DNA from: Neoceratodus forsteri
Lineage: Eukaryota > Chordata > Ceratodontiformes > Ceratodontidae
Direction: 5' to 3'
NCBI GenBank assembly: GCA_016271365.2
Contig: CM057450.1
Location: 1,805,755,967 to 1,805,819,966 of the forward strand
DNA: 64,000 bases
Shown piece after piece: positions 12,152 through 23,328 of the stretch (its first letter is position 1; every line of letters starts with the position of its first letter). The notes beneath the pieces are model-generated. The model saw only the letters and a list, made by a program, of their open reading frames with translations. It was not told where the DNA came from and ran no database searches. The position numbers and the translations under genes were made by a program.

Positions 12152-12293
12152 CTATGATACAATTGCACCTCCGACTTTGCTTCTGCCTGGATTTTTAACT
12201 GTAGTGCGGTGTAAACCGAGGTTTTTGCAGGCTATGGCGGGAGCCTACCGATTTAGGCTGGCATCGGGAGTGTGACGTCACCGGGAAGTCCCA
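12152..12293 (-). promoter_or_regulatory. L1 5-prime UTR
   Basis: This short stretch lies between the 5-prime target-site duplication and ORF1 and should hold the internal promoter. At about 140 bases it is short for an L1 leader. I cannot point to specific factor sites. Confidence 0.4.
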
Positions 12294-12307
12294 AAATAAA
12301 TGGTGTT

Positions 12308-13188
12308 CTAAGTGAAAATAACTATTTATCTTAAAATAATATGATTTATTAACCAATTTATTCAGCAGTAGTGTGGTATATAAAAAAATATACAAGAGGC
12401 ATCTCCTCTCAGCCAGTCACAATTAAGAACTGCAATTAGTTATTCCACCACAAACTGCATCGGAGATCCCCCAGAGTTGGTTATTCATCTAAACTCTTCC
12501 CACAGCCAGTTAATAGCCCTCTAACCGCACCCCCCCCCCAATACCCACCCCATAGTCAATTAATCACAGATTTGAAACATACCCACACTAGGTTAATCAT
12601 CCTCTGACAAACTGTTTGCTGTTTTCACTACCCTTCAGTTAGAATTTTTTACATTCTGTCTCTCTAATGTAAAATCCATATATTTTCTTCAGTTTTCTCT
12701 CTTTTATAGTCCTGAAAGAATTATCTGCAAACCACCCCTTCCGAGCTTTCACTGCTCACATACCTCCTAAGAACCTGTACGCTCCTAGGTGAATGAGTTT
12801 CTTTTGTTTTTCCAGACATGTCTAATAAATATATGTTATAGTTTAGAAATCATTGTTTTTTAAAACAGGAGTCACTTCTACGGGGTTAGAAAACCATCCT
12901 CCATCATAATACTCGTTCATTATGTATGTGACCTGACTTGATCTGGCCTCGCTGTTCGCGCTTCCGCTACAGTATATGCAAGAACAGTGTTTTGTGAGCA
13001 GTAGTTACCAGGAGGCCTCATCACCCATATGCAACGTCACCAGACCCTCCAGGAGCAATGGCAGTGAAAAGGACATGAATCGGAACAACAATGAGAATTA
13101 AGGATTTTTGGGGTGGCATTGCATATTGAAGAAAACTGAATGCTACCATGCTGAGTTTTCAATTTAATCTCACTCCAACTTCTACAAT
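12308..13188. other. Intergenic DNA, no gene seen
   Basis: AT-rich DNA with a C-run at 12530-12539 (CACCCCCCCCCCAA). The short frames show no family likeness. Confidence 0.4.
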
Positions 13189-13332
13189 AGTAATAACCTT
13201 CAGGGAGTTGGAGCATACTTGCAATAACTGGCTTTTGTGGATGATTAAACGCCTTGGCTTCGCCACGGCACTTAATCATCCATAGATGCCAGTTATTACT
13301 TTGTATACATCAACGTCCTGAAGGTTATCACT
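13189..13332. mobile_element. 144-bp palindromic foldback element (MITE-like)
   Basis: The left half, beginning AGTAATAACCTTCAGG, is the reverse complement of the right half, ending CCTGAAGGTTATCACT. Pairing runs nearly end to end through AATAACTGGC and GGATGATTAA to a centre at GGCTTCGCC near 13256-13264. It has no coding capacity. Such full-length hairpins are typical of MITEs or foldback elements. The superfamily is not identified. Confidence 0.7.
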
Positions 13333-13564
13333 TAAATATTAAAAGAGAAGAGTGGAAGGATCATTGTGGGGGGGGTCAGAAAAAAGGAGAAGGAAGGAAG
13401 AAAATAATAGATATAGAGGTCCTCCAAGTGTACAACTGTTACATACTAAATGTATCTTGCAACTACATTGTAATATGAACAATCAAAACATTTGTCAAAA
13501 ATCAGCAACTTGTACATTGGAAGGTCTCAGAAAGTTCTTAAATAAGTCCTGTTAGAAAATGGTG

Positions 13565-13648
13565 TTTTTATTTCCTGGCATCTGATTAGCTAGTACCCTT
13601 GCCAGGTTGGGTACATTAACTTTCAGTAGATGCCCAGGAAATAAAAAG
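13565..13648. repeat. 84-bp nested palindrome
   Basis: The outer arms TTTTTATTTCCTGGCATCTG (13565-13584) and CAGTAGATGCCCAGG followed by AAATAAAAAG (13624-13648) are inverted. Inside them GTACCC and GGGTAC form a second inverted pair around TTGCCAGGTT. It may be a very small MITE. Confidence 0.55.
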
Positions 13649-15234
13649 TACCATCCTATAGTGCCCTTTCACCCACTTAAGTATCTTGGTGCCCACACTG
13701 CTTCCTAATTGGCTAACATACCTAATTATCATTTCAAATCACAGCCATCTTTTCTGTCGTTTACCGAGAGATACTGCCCATGCCAAAACAGCCCTACCAC
13801 AGACACACAAAGGCACAACCATGACAACTATCTTGCTGTTAAAAAAAAAAAAAAAAACTTAAAGTACTTACTTTGAAAGTGCCACATGAACATCGGTTTA
13901 AGCCGCCCATTATACTTTTCTGACCCCCCAAGCCTGTCCCGTCACCCCGTCACTAGTCCTCGGTCAATTTCCACAAAACACCATAGAAATTTAATAAATG
14001 TCCCAGCTGTTTGTAAGTTTGGTTTTCGTTATTCTATCACCTCATTCGAGCTTCTGGTATGGATGGTATTTACGAGACATGTGTCATTTGGCTTTACCAA
14101 CCTGTCTTACCTACTGTGCCCAAGTCTGTGTTTTTGGTATTCTCTCACAACTGCCTTCCAGGGTTAGTGCTCTAGGGAAGTGGATAGTGGCTGCTAGTAA
14201 TGAGACATGTATCCGCTACTTATTCAACCTCCTCTTCCTTCTCCTACAAAATCCACGGACCTTCCGTCCGTACTCTGCTTTTCTACAGCGTGCCCGCAGA
14301 CAGCCGCCCACCCGCCGCCACCTCTGCTTCTCTTCCGTTGTCAGGTACATTTAGCTGCTCAGCGTGTTCGCTCGCCTGCCACCTCAGCTCCACTCCCAAT
14401 ATGTAATTCATACAGCTTTGAAATGGCAGCTGTCCTACACTACCTCAAACCCAGACAGAAATTCAAATGCAAAGCATCAATCTAGCAGTTTTACAGCAAC
14501 CACCTTGATTCCAATCATTCAGTAAGAAAATGGCACATCCGCTTTCACGCAACAACACATTTTTTAAATTTAAATCTCCACTAGAGCTGTTGCTGACCAT
14601 AAACTGCGACTCCACAGGCACTGCATCCCACCCGACCCTGATTACATTGCCAGCTTCTACAACTCAACTGCTGCTTGTTTTAAAAATAAATAAAAAAAAA
14701 AAAAAACTTCCAGGTTTACATCTGAGGTTGGGGTCAGAAATAACAACGGACTGTTTCTATAAACCGTGCACCTCTGAACATCAGTTCTCACTGTTCCTGT
14801 GCTAACCACGATCCCGATCCTCCAGCCGCCAACCCAAGCAACATGACAGGACTAGTATTTTCTTCCATGTGCCTACCAGAGATGGAGAGCTGCTGCTGGC
14901 TTGCAGCAGTACAATAAGTGAATGTGCAGCTGGAGTTTCAGGCTCTGCACAGAAACAGCCCAGAAGCATGGGTCGGGACCAGCTCCAGTCTCTCTTAATA
15001 AAACAAACTAGCAAAAAACAGTAGTCAAGTAAATGGGTGTATATTAAACCACAGAAGAGTGTAACTGCATTTAACCATTTTTTTTTATCTTTAAAAGTAC
15101 TGTAGGGAGTCTCCAGTAGTACTAAACTTCATAGCTCATGCAGGCGGAGGAAATATTTTATTACAAAATGAATATTAAACTAAATATTCATTAACTATTT
15201 TTTTATTCTTTTTTTTTTTTTACAGTGCCCGTTT
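13649..15234. other. Intergenic DNA with A-runs and T-runs
   Basis: A-runs at about 13841-13857 and 14693-14706 and a T-run at 15209-15221 could mark retrotransposed tails, but no body or duplication is clear. Overlapping frames at 13886-14485 disagree with one another and show no domain, so I do not call a gene. Confidence 0.4.
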
Positions 15235-15394
15235 TCTAAGTGTAATAATACCCTCCAGGGTGGGCGTTTTTGGGCTATACCAGACCTTCCAGGGACTATA
15301 AGGCCCTCCTTTCTTGACTGGAGCTCATTACACCCTGGGCGGTCGGTATAGCCCAGTACCGCCCAACCCTGTTGTGGTATTATTGTTACTTAGA
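15235..15394. mobile_element. 160-bp foldback element (MITE-like)
   Basis: The left end TCTAAGTGTAATAATACC is matched in inverted form by GGTATTATTGTTACTTAGA at the right. Pairing continues inwards through AGGGTGGGCG and GGGCTATACC to GGTATAGCCC and CGCCCAACCCT. The centre lies near 15300-15320. It has no ORF. Its right end touches the left inverted repeat of the Penelope-like relic. Confidence 0.7.
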
Positions 15395-15949
15395 TATTTT
15401 CATATTTCAGCATCCCAGAGGTAAGACAGAGAAAATACAGAAAGGCGACAATAACCAAGCTCAGATTAAAGCTTAGAGAAAGACTGCTAAATCCAGTTAT
15501 CCATGTAATCCTAAGGTTATGTTTTCAGTCTGAAAATCAGTTCGATTCTCTTGCAGAAGTATCTAAAATCGATCTCCCCCACATATGGAAGGAGAAACCC
15601 AGTCCAGCACCCCAATTTTAAATATCTTATCTCAAAGTTGTGGTGTTTTAAAAGGTGAGAGCCTACGAAGACTCCAAATGACCATTTCTGATGTCATGTA
15701 GGTGCTCCTGTACCCTCACCTTAAGTGAGTGTGTCATTCTCCCTATATAAACTTTGGGGCAAGGACAGACCAAGACATACTCTATATGACCTCCAGTCTG
15801 TCCATTAGGGTTGAATGAATAGTTGGATTTAGCAGTCTTTTTCTAAGAAAGTATATTGAGGTCTTAATTTGTGATTTGAGATTGGTAAGTGTCCCCTTTT
15901 TATTTGTTTAGGTCTGCCTTTTTTCTGGGATACTGAAATATGAAAATAT
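15394..15949. repeat. 26-bp inverted repeats flanking the Penelope-like relic
   Basis: ATATTTTCATATTTCAGC followed by ATCCCAGA (15394-15419) is the inverse of 15924-15949 with one mismatch. The repeats bracket the GIY-YIG relic. Inverted terminal repeats around a 5-prime-truncated body are a known Penelope-like arrangement, but other explanations are possible at this length. Confidence 0.55.
15480..15825 (-). pseudogene. Penelope-like element GIY-YIG endonuclease relic
   Basis: Penelope-like elements join an RT to a C-terminal GIY-YIG endonuclease that nicks the target. On the minus strand this stretch reads GHIEYVLVCPCPKVYIGRMT, then LKVRVQEHLHDIRNG, and after two stops IDFRYFCKRIELIFRLKT. 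The paired CPC cysteines before YIG, the conserved Arg-x5-His spacing and the trailing E/K-rich block match the family. The RT domain is absent, so this is a 3-prime fragment. Stops after about 55 residues and near the end show it is dead. Confidence 0.75.
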
Positions 15950-15987
15950 TTAATTGAACTTAGTTAAGAACTTTCTGAGACCTACCT

Positions 15988-16003
15988 GGCCGAGATATTC
16001 AGA
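15988..16003 (+). repeat. Harbinger left terminal inverted repeat
   Basis: GGCCGAGATATTCAGA, preceded by the CCT target duplication at 15985-15987. The transposase cuts at this outer edge. Confidence 0.9.
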
Positions 16004-16429
16004 GCATTGCACATGGCGCAGCTGAGTTGCTTCAGTGCAGGTCCGAAGATGCACCACCAAGCAATATTCAAAGGGAGACGTGGTGCAGTGCAAATCCCAT
16101 TGTGCCAACGTGCAACCATAATGTATGCAGCACAAGTGCAGGGGGCATTCCCGTGAATAAGTGGTGCCCTGGCATATTCAACCATAGAGCAAGGCACAAG
16201 TCTGGAGCAAACCCCAAGTTGCGCTAGGCAGACTTGAGCCAATAAAAATAGACACAAACACACAGAAAGCAGATGCGCAACAGTGTGCAGTGAGAGAGTG
16301 TGAGAGAGATAGACAGAGAGGGGGAGAGAGAGAGAGAGAAACACACAGACCAACGGACGGACTGACAGAGAGTGAGAGGCACCCAGGGAGACACTCAGTG
16401 ACTGAGTGATAGACAGTGGCCCATTCATA

Positions 16430-17650
16430 ATGGATGCAGTAATGAGGGGTGTGAGGAGGCAGGAGGAACAGCAGCGTGGCTGACAAAGGGTCTGGCGTCG
16501 GTATGCCTGACGCAGGTGGTACCATGCCAGGATCACGTATGAGAACTTCAGTGACACAGAGATAGTGGGACGGTACTGCCTGAACAGGGCACTTCTGAGG
16601 CAGCTCTGTGCAGTGATGAGATGCAGGCACCCACCAGATGTAGTCATGCCATGTCAGTGGCGACTAAGGTGACGGCCGTGATGTGCCTGCTCTCCACGGG
16701 CAACTTCCAAAGATCAACGGGTGATACCATGGGCATCGCCCAGTCGGCCATGTCCCGCCTCCTCACCTAGTTCCTCAATGCTCTGCTGCCACATGCTTCA
16801 GAGTACATACATTTCCTCAGCACACAGGCAGAGCGTACAGCAAACATGCAGGAGTTCCACCGGGTGGCACGCATGCCAGGCGTGATTGAGGCAATAGACT
16901 GCACTCATGTATGCATCCGCACACCACCTGGCCCAGAGGGCCCAGTGTACATAAATCGGAAGGGATACCCATCCATCAACTGTAAGGTGGTGTGCAATGC
17001 CATGGGGTGTATCATCAATGTCTGTGCCACACACCCTGTGAGTGCACATGATGCCTTCATATGGCACAGTTCTGCACTGTGCCATAGGTTTGAGTGGGGA
17101 GACATCCCCATGGGCCACCTTGTCAGTGAGTAGGACATGCACCAGGGTGGCCGAGAGCCACAGCCCGGGGGAGGGTGGGAGGCAGGGGCGGGTGCCGTGG
17201 TGTGTGTATGTTGGCTGAGAGGGATCGGGTGGCAGCACAGGGATAACCATGTCATTTTCCACACAGGCGACAGTGCATGCCCCCTAAGGCTATGGCTGCT
17301 CACCCCCTACCGGCAACCATCGTCCCCCACAGAGGAGAGATACGAGGCACACACCAGCATGCGCAATATCATTGAGAGTATCTTTGGCATGCTAAAGATG
17401 TGATTATGTTGCCTAGACAGGTCAGGCGGTGCCATACAATACAGCCCATCGAAAACCTGTGGCATATTCCTGGCTTGCTGTGTCCTGCACAACATGGCTA
17501 CTGACCGTGGAATAGCAGTCGAGGCTGAAGAGGGCCACAGTAGCGGGGACGGTGGTGGTGAAGGGCCAGAGGGTGGTGGGCAGCCGCCTCTTTGCAGGAG
17601 GGACCCTGAAATGGTGCAGGAGGCACGATGTCACCATGACACCATCACAA
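16430..17650 (+). pseudogene. Harbinger DDE transposase (HARBI1-like), two exons, broken
   Basis: This enzyme excises and inserts the element. The N-terminal part reads FSDTEIVGRYCLNRALLRQL and then FQRSTGDTMGIAQSAMSRLL, the helix-turn-helix region. A TAG at about 16770 interrupts just before FLNALLPHASEYIHF. The catalytic domain follows: VIEAIDCTHVCI (first Asp), SAHDAFIW (second Asp) and, after an intron, MRNIIESIFGMLK (Glu). The intron 17126-17266 has a CA/GTGAGT donor and a CACAG acceptor, and joining the exons gives SDSACPLRLWLLTPY. A TGA at 17401-17403 replaces an expected Arg codon; the frame continues to FLACCVLHNMA. All three catalytic residues survive, so the copy decayed by point mutations. 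Confidence 0.88.
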
Positions 17651-18270
17651 GGGAACATTACGGACAACGCAGGTGAGTGCACTGACACACAGGCAAGGCC
17701 CACACAGCCCAGCACACAACACAGTGGCAGGGATGGGCACAGTGGTATGAATGCAGGGACGGGGAGCACAGCACACATGGCAGATGCACTGGCACACAGG
17801 CTCGCACACACAGACATGCATCAATGGCATGCGCATAGACACACATGGTGAGGGACATGGCATGGATCAGAAGCATGACACCGGTGCACAGGCACGACCG
17901 CTGCTGAGCTGCCATCATCACATCCATGCCACATGTCCCAGCAGCATGGTCCACATGCACAGGGGGCATGCAGCACAACACACATGTGTGCCACCACATG
18001 CATGCCACACCACCAGCATCCACGTGTGTGTGGCATCAGCAGCGAATGGCAGGTCAGGGCAGCAGACACATAACTCCAACTGCACAGTCCCACAACCACC
18101 ATGGCCACATGGGCAGCTGCACTGGGGCCAACTGGCAGACCCATGCTGCACATCGGCCATGGGGGGGGGGCGTGTCAGACGCCACCACAGGGGTTGAAGT
18201 GTGGGGCCACGACTGAGTCCATGCAGAGGTAGTGAGGTGGCCCAAAAGGCCAGGCCCAGGGTGTCTGGGA
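17651..18270. other. Harbinger spacer between convergent genes
   Basis: GC-rich DNA full of CACA and GCATG words separates the transposase end from the end of the minus-strand Myb-like gene. Long frames on both strands reflect this composition and have no recognisable domain. Confidence 0.5.
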
Positions 18271-19164
18271 TTCTGACATCAGATCCCAGTGTCCACTGTG
18301 CAGGCGTCACCAGATGCTGTGACCATGGGGTGGACAGTGCACTGCGGGGGGGAGGGCCTCTGCGCATGGCCGGGCCCAGTGGCTGCCACCGACGCCAGCC
18401 CAGCTGCAGCAGTACCAGCCATGTGGTCCATTGCTGCAGTTGTGGCCTCCTGCATCTGCGTGAGCCTGTCCATTAGCCTAGCATTGCCCCAGTCCTGCTG
18501 CTCAGCCATCTGGCGCACCTCGGCCCGCAGTGCACACACCTCAGTGGCAAGCAATGCCTGGTGTTCCACAGATGCCTTCAGTAACCGTGTGTGCTCCGTC
18601 AGCCTCTCGGCATCCTGGGCCTACTGGCCCGCCCGTCGTACTGGGGGGGGTCCTCAGCACACTGCTGCGCAGCCTCCCGCTCAGGTGGACGTTGCACAGT
18701 GGGCCATAGAGGGGGCACAGTGCCGCCTGGCACGCCAGTGGTGGGCACCGTGGCACACTGCCCATCATCACCTGCATCCTGCTACTGATGCCCGACTGTC
18801 TGCTGAGCAGTGCCCCGCTCCTTTGCCGCAACGACAGCACCACTGCCACCCACAGCGGTCACAGCTGTGACACCACACACAGCTGCACAGGCGGGGATGG
18901 GGGGGTGGCTCTGGAGCTGTGGGCATGTGGACGGAACTTGCCGGAGCCTGTGTAGCTGGAAATGGCGTGTCGGGTACCACCGCCCATATGCTGTCCAGTA
19001 CCAGAGTAAAGTCATCATCGGTGTCGGACAGCACCCCAAGCTGGGTCTCTGCACACAGCACCTCCAGGCTGTCATAGAAACGTAGACTTTGACGGCAGAT
19101 AAGGACCGCTTGGCCCATCTAGTCTGCCCAATTCCCTACCTACAGGATAAGCCACAGATCCTAG

Positions 19165-22140
19165 TTAACCAGCAGCCCACTTCTTTCTACTCCCCACAAG
19201 AATTGCCTTATGTCTGTCCCATGCATTCTTTAATTCTCCAACAGTTTTAGACCCCACAGCCTCCTCAGGAAGGCTGTTAAATGCATCCACTACCCTCTCT
19301 GTGAAACAATACTTCCTCACATTGTCCCTGAACTGCTCCCCCATCTTTAAATTGTGTTCCCTTGTTCTTGCACGTCTCTTTTTCTGAAAGATGCTACCCT
19401 CTTGGACTTTGTTGATTCCGCTGAGGTACTTGAAAGTTTCTATCATGTCCCCCCTCTCCCTTCTTTCCTCAAGGGTATACATGTTAAGCTCCTTAAGTCT
19501 CTCCTCATACGGCTTCTCTTGCAGACCCTGCACCATTTTAGTTGCCCTCCTCTGGACTGCCTCTATCGTGTCTGTGTCCTTGTGGAGATGGGGTCTCCAG
19601 AACTGGACACAGTACTCCAGATGGGGTCTCACCAACTGTCTGTACAGAGGGATAACAACTTCCTGTTTTCTGCTGCTGATGCCTCTCCCTATGCATCCCA
19701 GTATACCCCCAGCCCTCCCTACTGCCTTCTCACATTGCTTGCTAACCTTAAGGTCATCTGATATAATTACCCCCAGGTCTCTTTCCTTTTTTGTTGTTGT
19801 TTCTACCTCCCTCCCATTGTGTATTCTTCCCCTTGGTTCTTGTTTCCCAGGTGCATTATTTTGCACTTCTTTGCATTGAATCCTAGCTGCCATACTTTTG
19901 ACCATTCCTCCAATCTTGCCAAGCCCCTACTCATCCATTCCATGCCTCCTTGTATATCAACCCTGTTGCAGATCATTGTGTCATCTGCAAAGAGGCATAC
20001 TTTTCCTTCCAGTCCCTCTGCAACGTCACTTATGAAGACATTAAAAAGGACTGGACCCAATACTGAACCCTGCGGTACCCCACTAGTAACCCCTCTTTCT
20101 TCAGAGTGGACTCCATTTACAATTACCTTCTGTGTCCTGTTGTCCAGCCAATGTTTTACCCAGGCTACCACCCTGGGACCCACTCCCAGTCTGGTTAATT
20201 TGACTATTAATCTTTTGTGTGGAACTGTGTCAGATGCCTTGCTAAAGTCTAGGTAGGCCATGTCCACAGCCCCTCCCTGGTCTACTACTTTGGTCACCCA
20301 GTCAAAGAAATCTATTAGATTCGTCTGACATGACCTTCCCTCTGTGAACCCAAGCTGCCTTGGGTCCTGTGCCCCTTTGGCCTCTAGGTACTCAACTATT
20401 CTTTCCTTCAGAAGTGACTCCATCACTTTCCCTACCACAGAGGTCAAACTGACAGGTCTGTAGTTTCCTGCCTCTGTCTTGGTCCCACTTTTGTGAAGGG
20501 GAATCACATCCGCCTTCCTCCAGTCCTCGGGTACCATGCCATCCTCCCATGATTTGTTAAAAAGGGTAGTCAGTGGTTTCACTAGTTCTCCCCTTAATTC
20601 TTTTAGAATTCTGGGGTGAATTCCATCAGGCCCCGTTGCTTTGTCCACCTTCAGTTTTAGGAGTTCTTTCAGAACCCTTTCTTCTGTGAAAGGACTGGGA
20701 TCGACCCCCATCCAGAGTGCTTCTGTTAATTGGATTAGGCACCTCTCCCTCCTCTTTTGTGAATACTGAGCAGAAATATTCATTCAGTATCCCTGCTTTT
20801 TCACTGTCCCCCTCTGCTCACCCACCGTTCATTCTCTTCAGCCTCACTATCCTTCCCTTTGTCTTTCTATGCTCGCTGATGTACCTATAAAAGGTTTTAT
20901 CCCCCTTCTTAACCGAGTTGGCTATCTTTTCCCCAGTTTGGGCCTTTGCTATTCTGACTTCCCTCCCTGCTTCCTTCTGCGTTAACTGGTACAGCTCTCT
21001 GCTCTGCTCCTTCTGTGTTTCCTTATACTTCCGGAATGCTGTCTTTTTCTTCCTGACTTTCACAGCCACCTCTTTTGAGAACCATAGTGGCTTTTTCTTT
21101 CGTTTTGATTTGTTTATTTGCTTCACACAAAGGCTCGTTGCCTCTGTGATGGCAGTTTTGATGATTCCCCATTGTTGCTCCACACCTCCTTCTAGCCAGT
21201 TTGCTAGTGCTTTTCTGAGGCACTTTCCCATCTTGCCAAAGTCAGCCCTCCTGAAGTCCAGTACCCTCACTTTTGTATGACTTGACTCTGTAGCTGAGTT
21301 TAACGTGAATCGCACTGTTTGATGGTCACTTGTTCCCAGATGTCAACCCACTTCTGGGTCTGAGATCCTCTCACTGACCCCGTTTGAGAGTATGAGGTCT
21401 AAGATTGCTCCCTCACGAGTGGGTTCTGAAACTAGCTGTCTGAGGTCTGCCACCTGTAGGGCATCAAGAATGGCCCTGCTCTTGGATGTGGCTGCAGCAA
21501 ATGTGCTCCAGTTAACATCCGGCATATTCAGGTCTCCCATCAACAGTATTTCCCCTTTCTCTGCCATTCTAAGGATGCCTTCTTTCATATCCTTGTCCAT
21601 TCCCTCCCGTGACATGGGGTCTGTACACAACCCTATGCGGATTGTGGTGCCCTTTCCAGTCTCCAAGGTGACCCACAGTGCCTCCTCTCCTCCCTGTTTA
21701 CTCTTTTGTTCAGTTGCTTTTATCCCTTCCTTTACATAGAGAGCTACTTCTCCCCCTCTTCTCCCCTGTAGATTATGTACCCTGGTATGTTAACATCCCA
21801 GTCATGGTTCTCTGTGTACCATGTTTCTGTGACTGCTACAATATCCAGACATCCCTCTTCCATCAAGGCCATCAGCTCAGGGGAGCTTGTTGCCCAGACT
21901 ATGGGCATTGTTGCTCATTAACCTCCATTTCCTGATGGCCTTACTCCTTTTTGCCCTATCCCTGTCCTTCTTACCTTTGTCACTTTCTCCATTTACCCCT
22001 GCCCTTCTCCCTAACGACACCTCTATGTTGGTGTTTACCGCACTTGCTATCATGATTTTTTTGGGGGGGGGGCTAGGATTTCCCTGCTCCTTTCCAGTGC
22101 CTCCTCCCTTGGCTAGTTTAAATGATTGCCAATGAAGCAT
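19165..22140 (-). pseudogene. CR1-A ORF2, endonuclease and reverse transcriptase, broken
   Basis: Same role as other LINE ORF2 proteins. The start region (22140) leads to WRLMSNNAHSLGNKLP, the beginning of an APE endonuclease. That domain continues to GEILLMGDLNMPDVNWS and PTREGAILDLILSNG (21666-21343). The linker KKPLWFSKEVAVKVRKKKTA (21315-20818) is typical of CR1. The RT (20783-19803) has DKATGPDGIHPRILKEL, NYRPVSLTSVVGKVMES, GFTEGRSCQTNLI, VDMAYLDFSKASDTV, GVPQGSVLGPVLFN and FADD (codons 19991-19980). The C-terminal tail runs to 19165. Breaks: a gap in the endonuclease near 21900-21670, a frameshift between 21315 and 20783, and another near 19905-19803. Confidence 0.9.
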
Positions 22141-22219
22141 TTAAGGACTTGCATCACTCCAGGTGGACCCCCAGTCCCCAGTGAAGCCAAATCCCTGAGC
22201 TCCACACCAGTTTTTTCAA

Positions 22220-22981
22220 TCACTGATTGAATCCCATGGTGTGGAACACCCTAGCCTCTCCTACGCCATAGATGGGCAGCACCTCTGAGAAGGTTACTGT
22301 GCGTGCTGCTTGTCTAAGACCCCTTCCCAATTCCACAAACTCTTCCTGCACTTCTCTAATCCCTTTCTTAGCCAGGTCATTTGTCCCTAAGTGGACAATG
22401 ACATCCAGCTCCCTCCCTTGTGCAGCTGCTCTGGCAATCCTGAGGATTCGCTCCCTGTCCCTCCAAACCATGGCGCCAGGCAGGCATCTTACCTCCCTCT
22501 CCCCTTCCTCCCCCAATTCTACCTTCCTAACAATGGAGTCTTCCACCAGGAGTTGTTTCCTTCCCCTGCGGGGTCCCCTGCCACCCTGCTGTGGGTCTCC
22601 TTTGTGGAGGTTCCCAGCATCCTCCTTGGTCTCCACTGCGGGTGCCTCCATAGAGGAACCACACTTTGCCAGAATGGCATAGAAATTGTGGAGAGGTACA
22701 ACTGGAGTGATGCGCCTCTGTTCCACCACCCTCACCCTCCCTGAGCCCACTGTGGTCCAACCGCTCCTCTTTCTTGGCAACCTCTGAGGCAATGGCAGTG
22801 GCACTGGTGGTCCCTGGATGGAAGAGGAGGTCCCACAAATCATGGCCAACTCAGCCTGGAGGTGAGCAACCTCCTCCCTCAGCCCAGAGAGGTGCCTGCA
22901 GATGGGACAACACCGCATCCTCCAGAACGTCTCCCAGAAGACTGCTGCACCACAGCCACTGCACTGCACCACTCCCATCAT
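22220..22981 (-). CDS. CR1-A ORF1, zinc-finger and SGNH-esterase protein
   Basis: An open frame of 253 codons starting ATGATG at 22981. It begins with a cysteine-rich finger (CSGCG, then CCPIC), followed by a coiled-coil stretch LREEVAHLQAEL, a basic proline-rich linker, and an esterase-like domain. That domain has SIVRKV near the first block, LPGAMVWRDRERILRIARA, and VHLGTND. Many CR1 ORF1 proteins have this order. The first SGNH block reads VEDSIV where VGDSIV would be expected, so a Gly is replaced by Glu. The tail is shorter than usual and lacks a clear final Asp/His block. Confidence 0.75.
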   Translation of the reverse strand: MMGVVQCSGCGAAVFWETFWRMRCCPICRHLSGLREEVAHLQAELAMICGTSSSIQGPPVPLPLPQRLPRKRSGWTTVGSGRVRVVEQRRITPVVPLHNFYAILAKCGSSMEAPAVETKEDAGNLHKGDPQQGGRGPRRGRKQLLVEDSIVRKVELGEEGEREVRCLPGAMVWRDRERILRIARAAAQGRELDVIVHLGTNDLAKKGIREVQEEFVELGRGLRQAARTVTFSEVLPIYGVGEARVFHTMGFNQ

Positions 22982-23328
22982 GTCTTATTTCTGGCCCTTT
23001 ATCTGTTTGCAATCCTTACTCTTTTCCTCTGTTTTTTTTTTCTCTCTCAAACCTTACTTTCTGCCTGTGTGCCCTGTAAGCTCCTGATTGCCCTGTTCTG
23101 AGACAAGATTATCCTGTATTTGTCTGTGGACCCCTTACTTGCTCAGAGGCAGACCTCTAGCAGCTAGAGGGGGGCCAGAGAGCTACTCTTGCCCTACTAG
23201 GATGGTGGGTCTTTGGTGGCTCTGTGATCACTCGCTTCCTGCTCCCAAACAGGAAGTTCCTGTTGTCAGTCAAATCCTGTGCCTATAAAAGTAGAACTAG
23301 CTTTGGGTGGGAGGGAAGGAGGGCAATA

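Larger units (their letters stand above)
5406..12293 (-). mobile_element. L1/Tx1-type LINE, end to end
   Basis: A 6.9-kb element on the minus strand: 5-prime UTR, ORF1, a long spacer, ORF2, 3-prime UTR and poly(A). The tail appears as T-runs at 5404-5417, about 15 bases after an AATAAA signal read on the minus strand. The 14-bp duplication on both sides shows that both ends are original, so the copy is full length. Both ORFs carry stops and ORF2 a frameshift, so it cannot act on its own. The ORF1 RNA-binding protein plus APE-endonuclease/RT ORF2 place it in the L1 superfamily. A 15-bp direct repeat inside the spacer suggests a later insertion. Confidence 0.92.

Noticed and set aside
13886..14485. 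Cluster of overlapping plus-strand frames that might be a host gene
   Set aside because: Frames overlap in all three phases, with no domain, no conserved motif and no splice pattern. Composition explains them.
16300..16345. GA-rich microsatellite as a regulatory GAGA element
   Set aside because: A simple (AG)n run within Harbinger subterminal DNA; nothing shows a regulatory role.
17645..18200. Several His/Cys-rich frames on both strands
   Set aside because: They come from CACA/GCATG-rich Harbinger spacer DNA. The Cys/His spacing fits no finger family.
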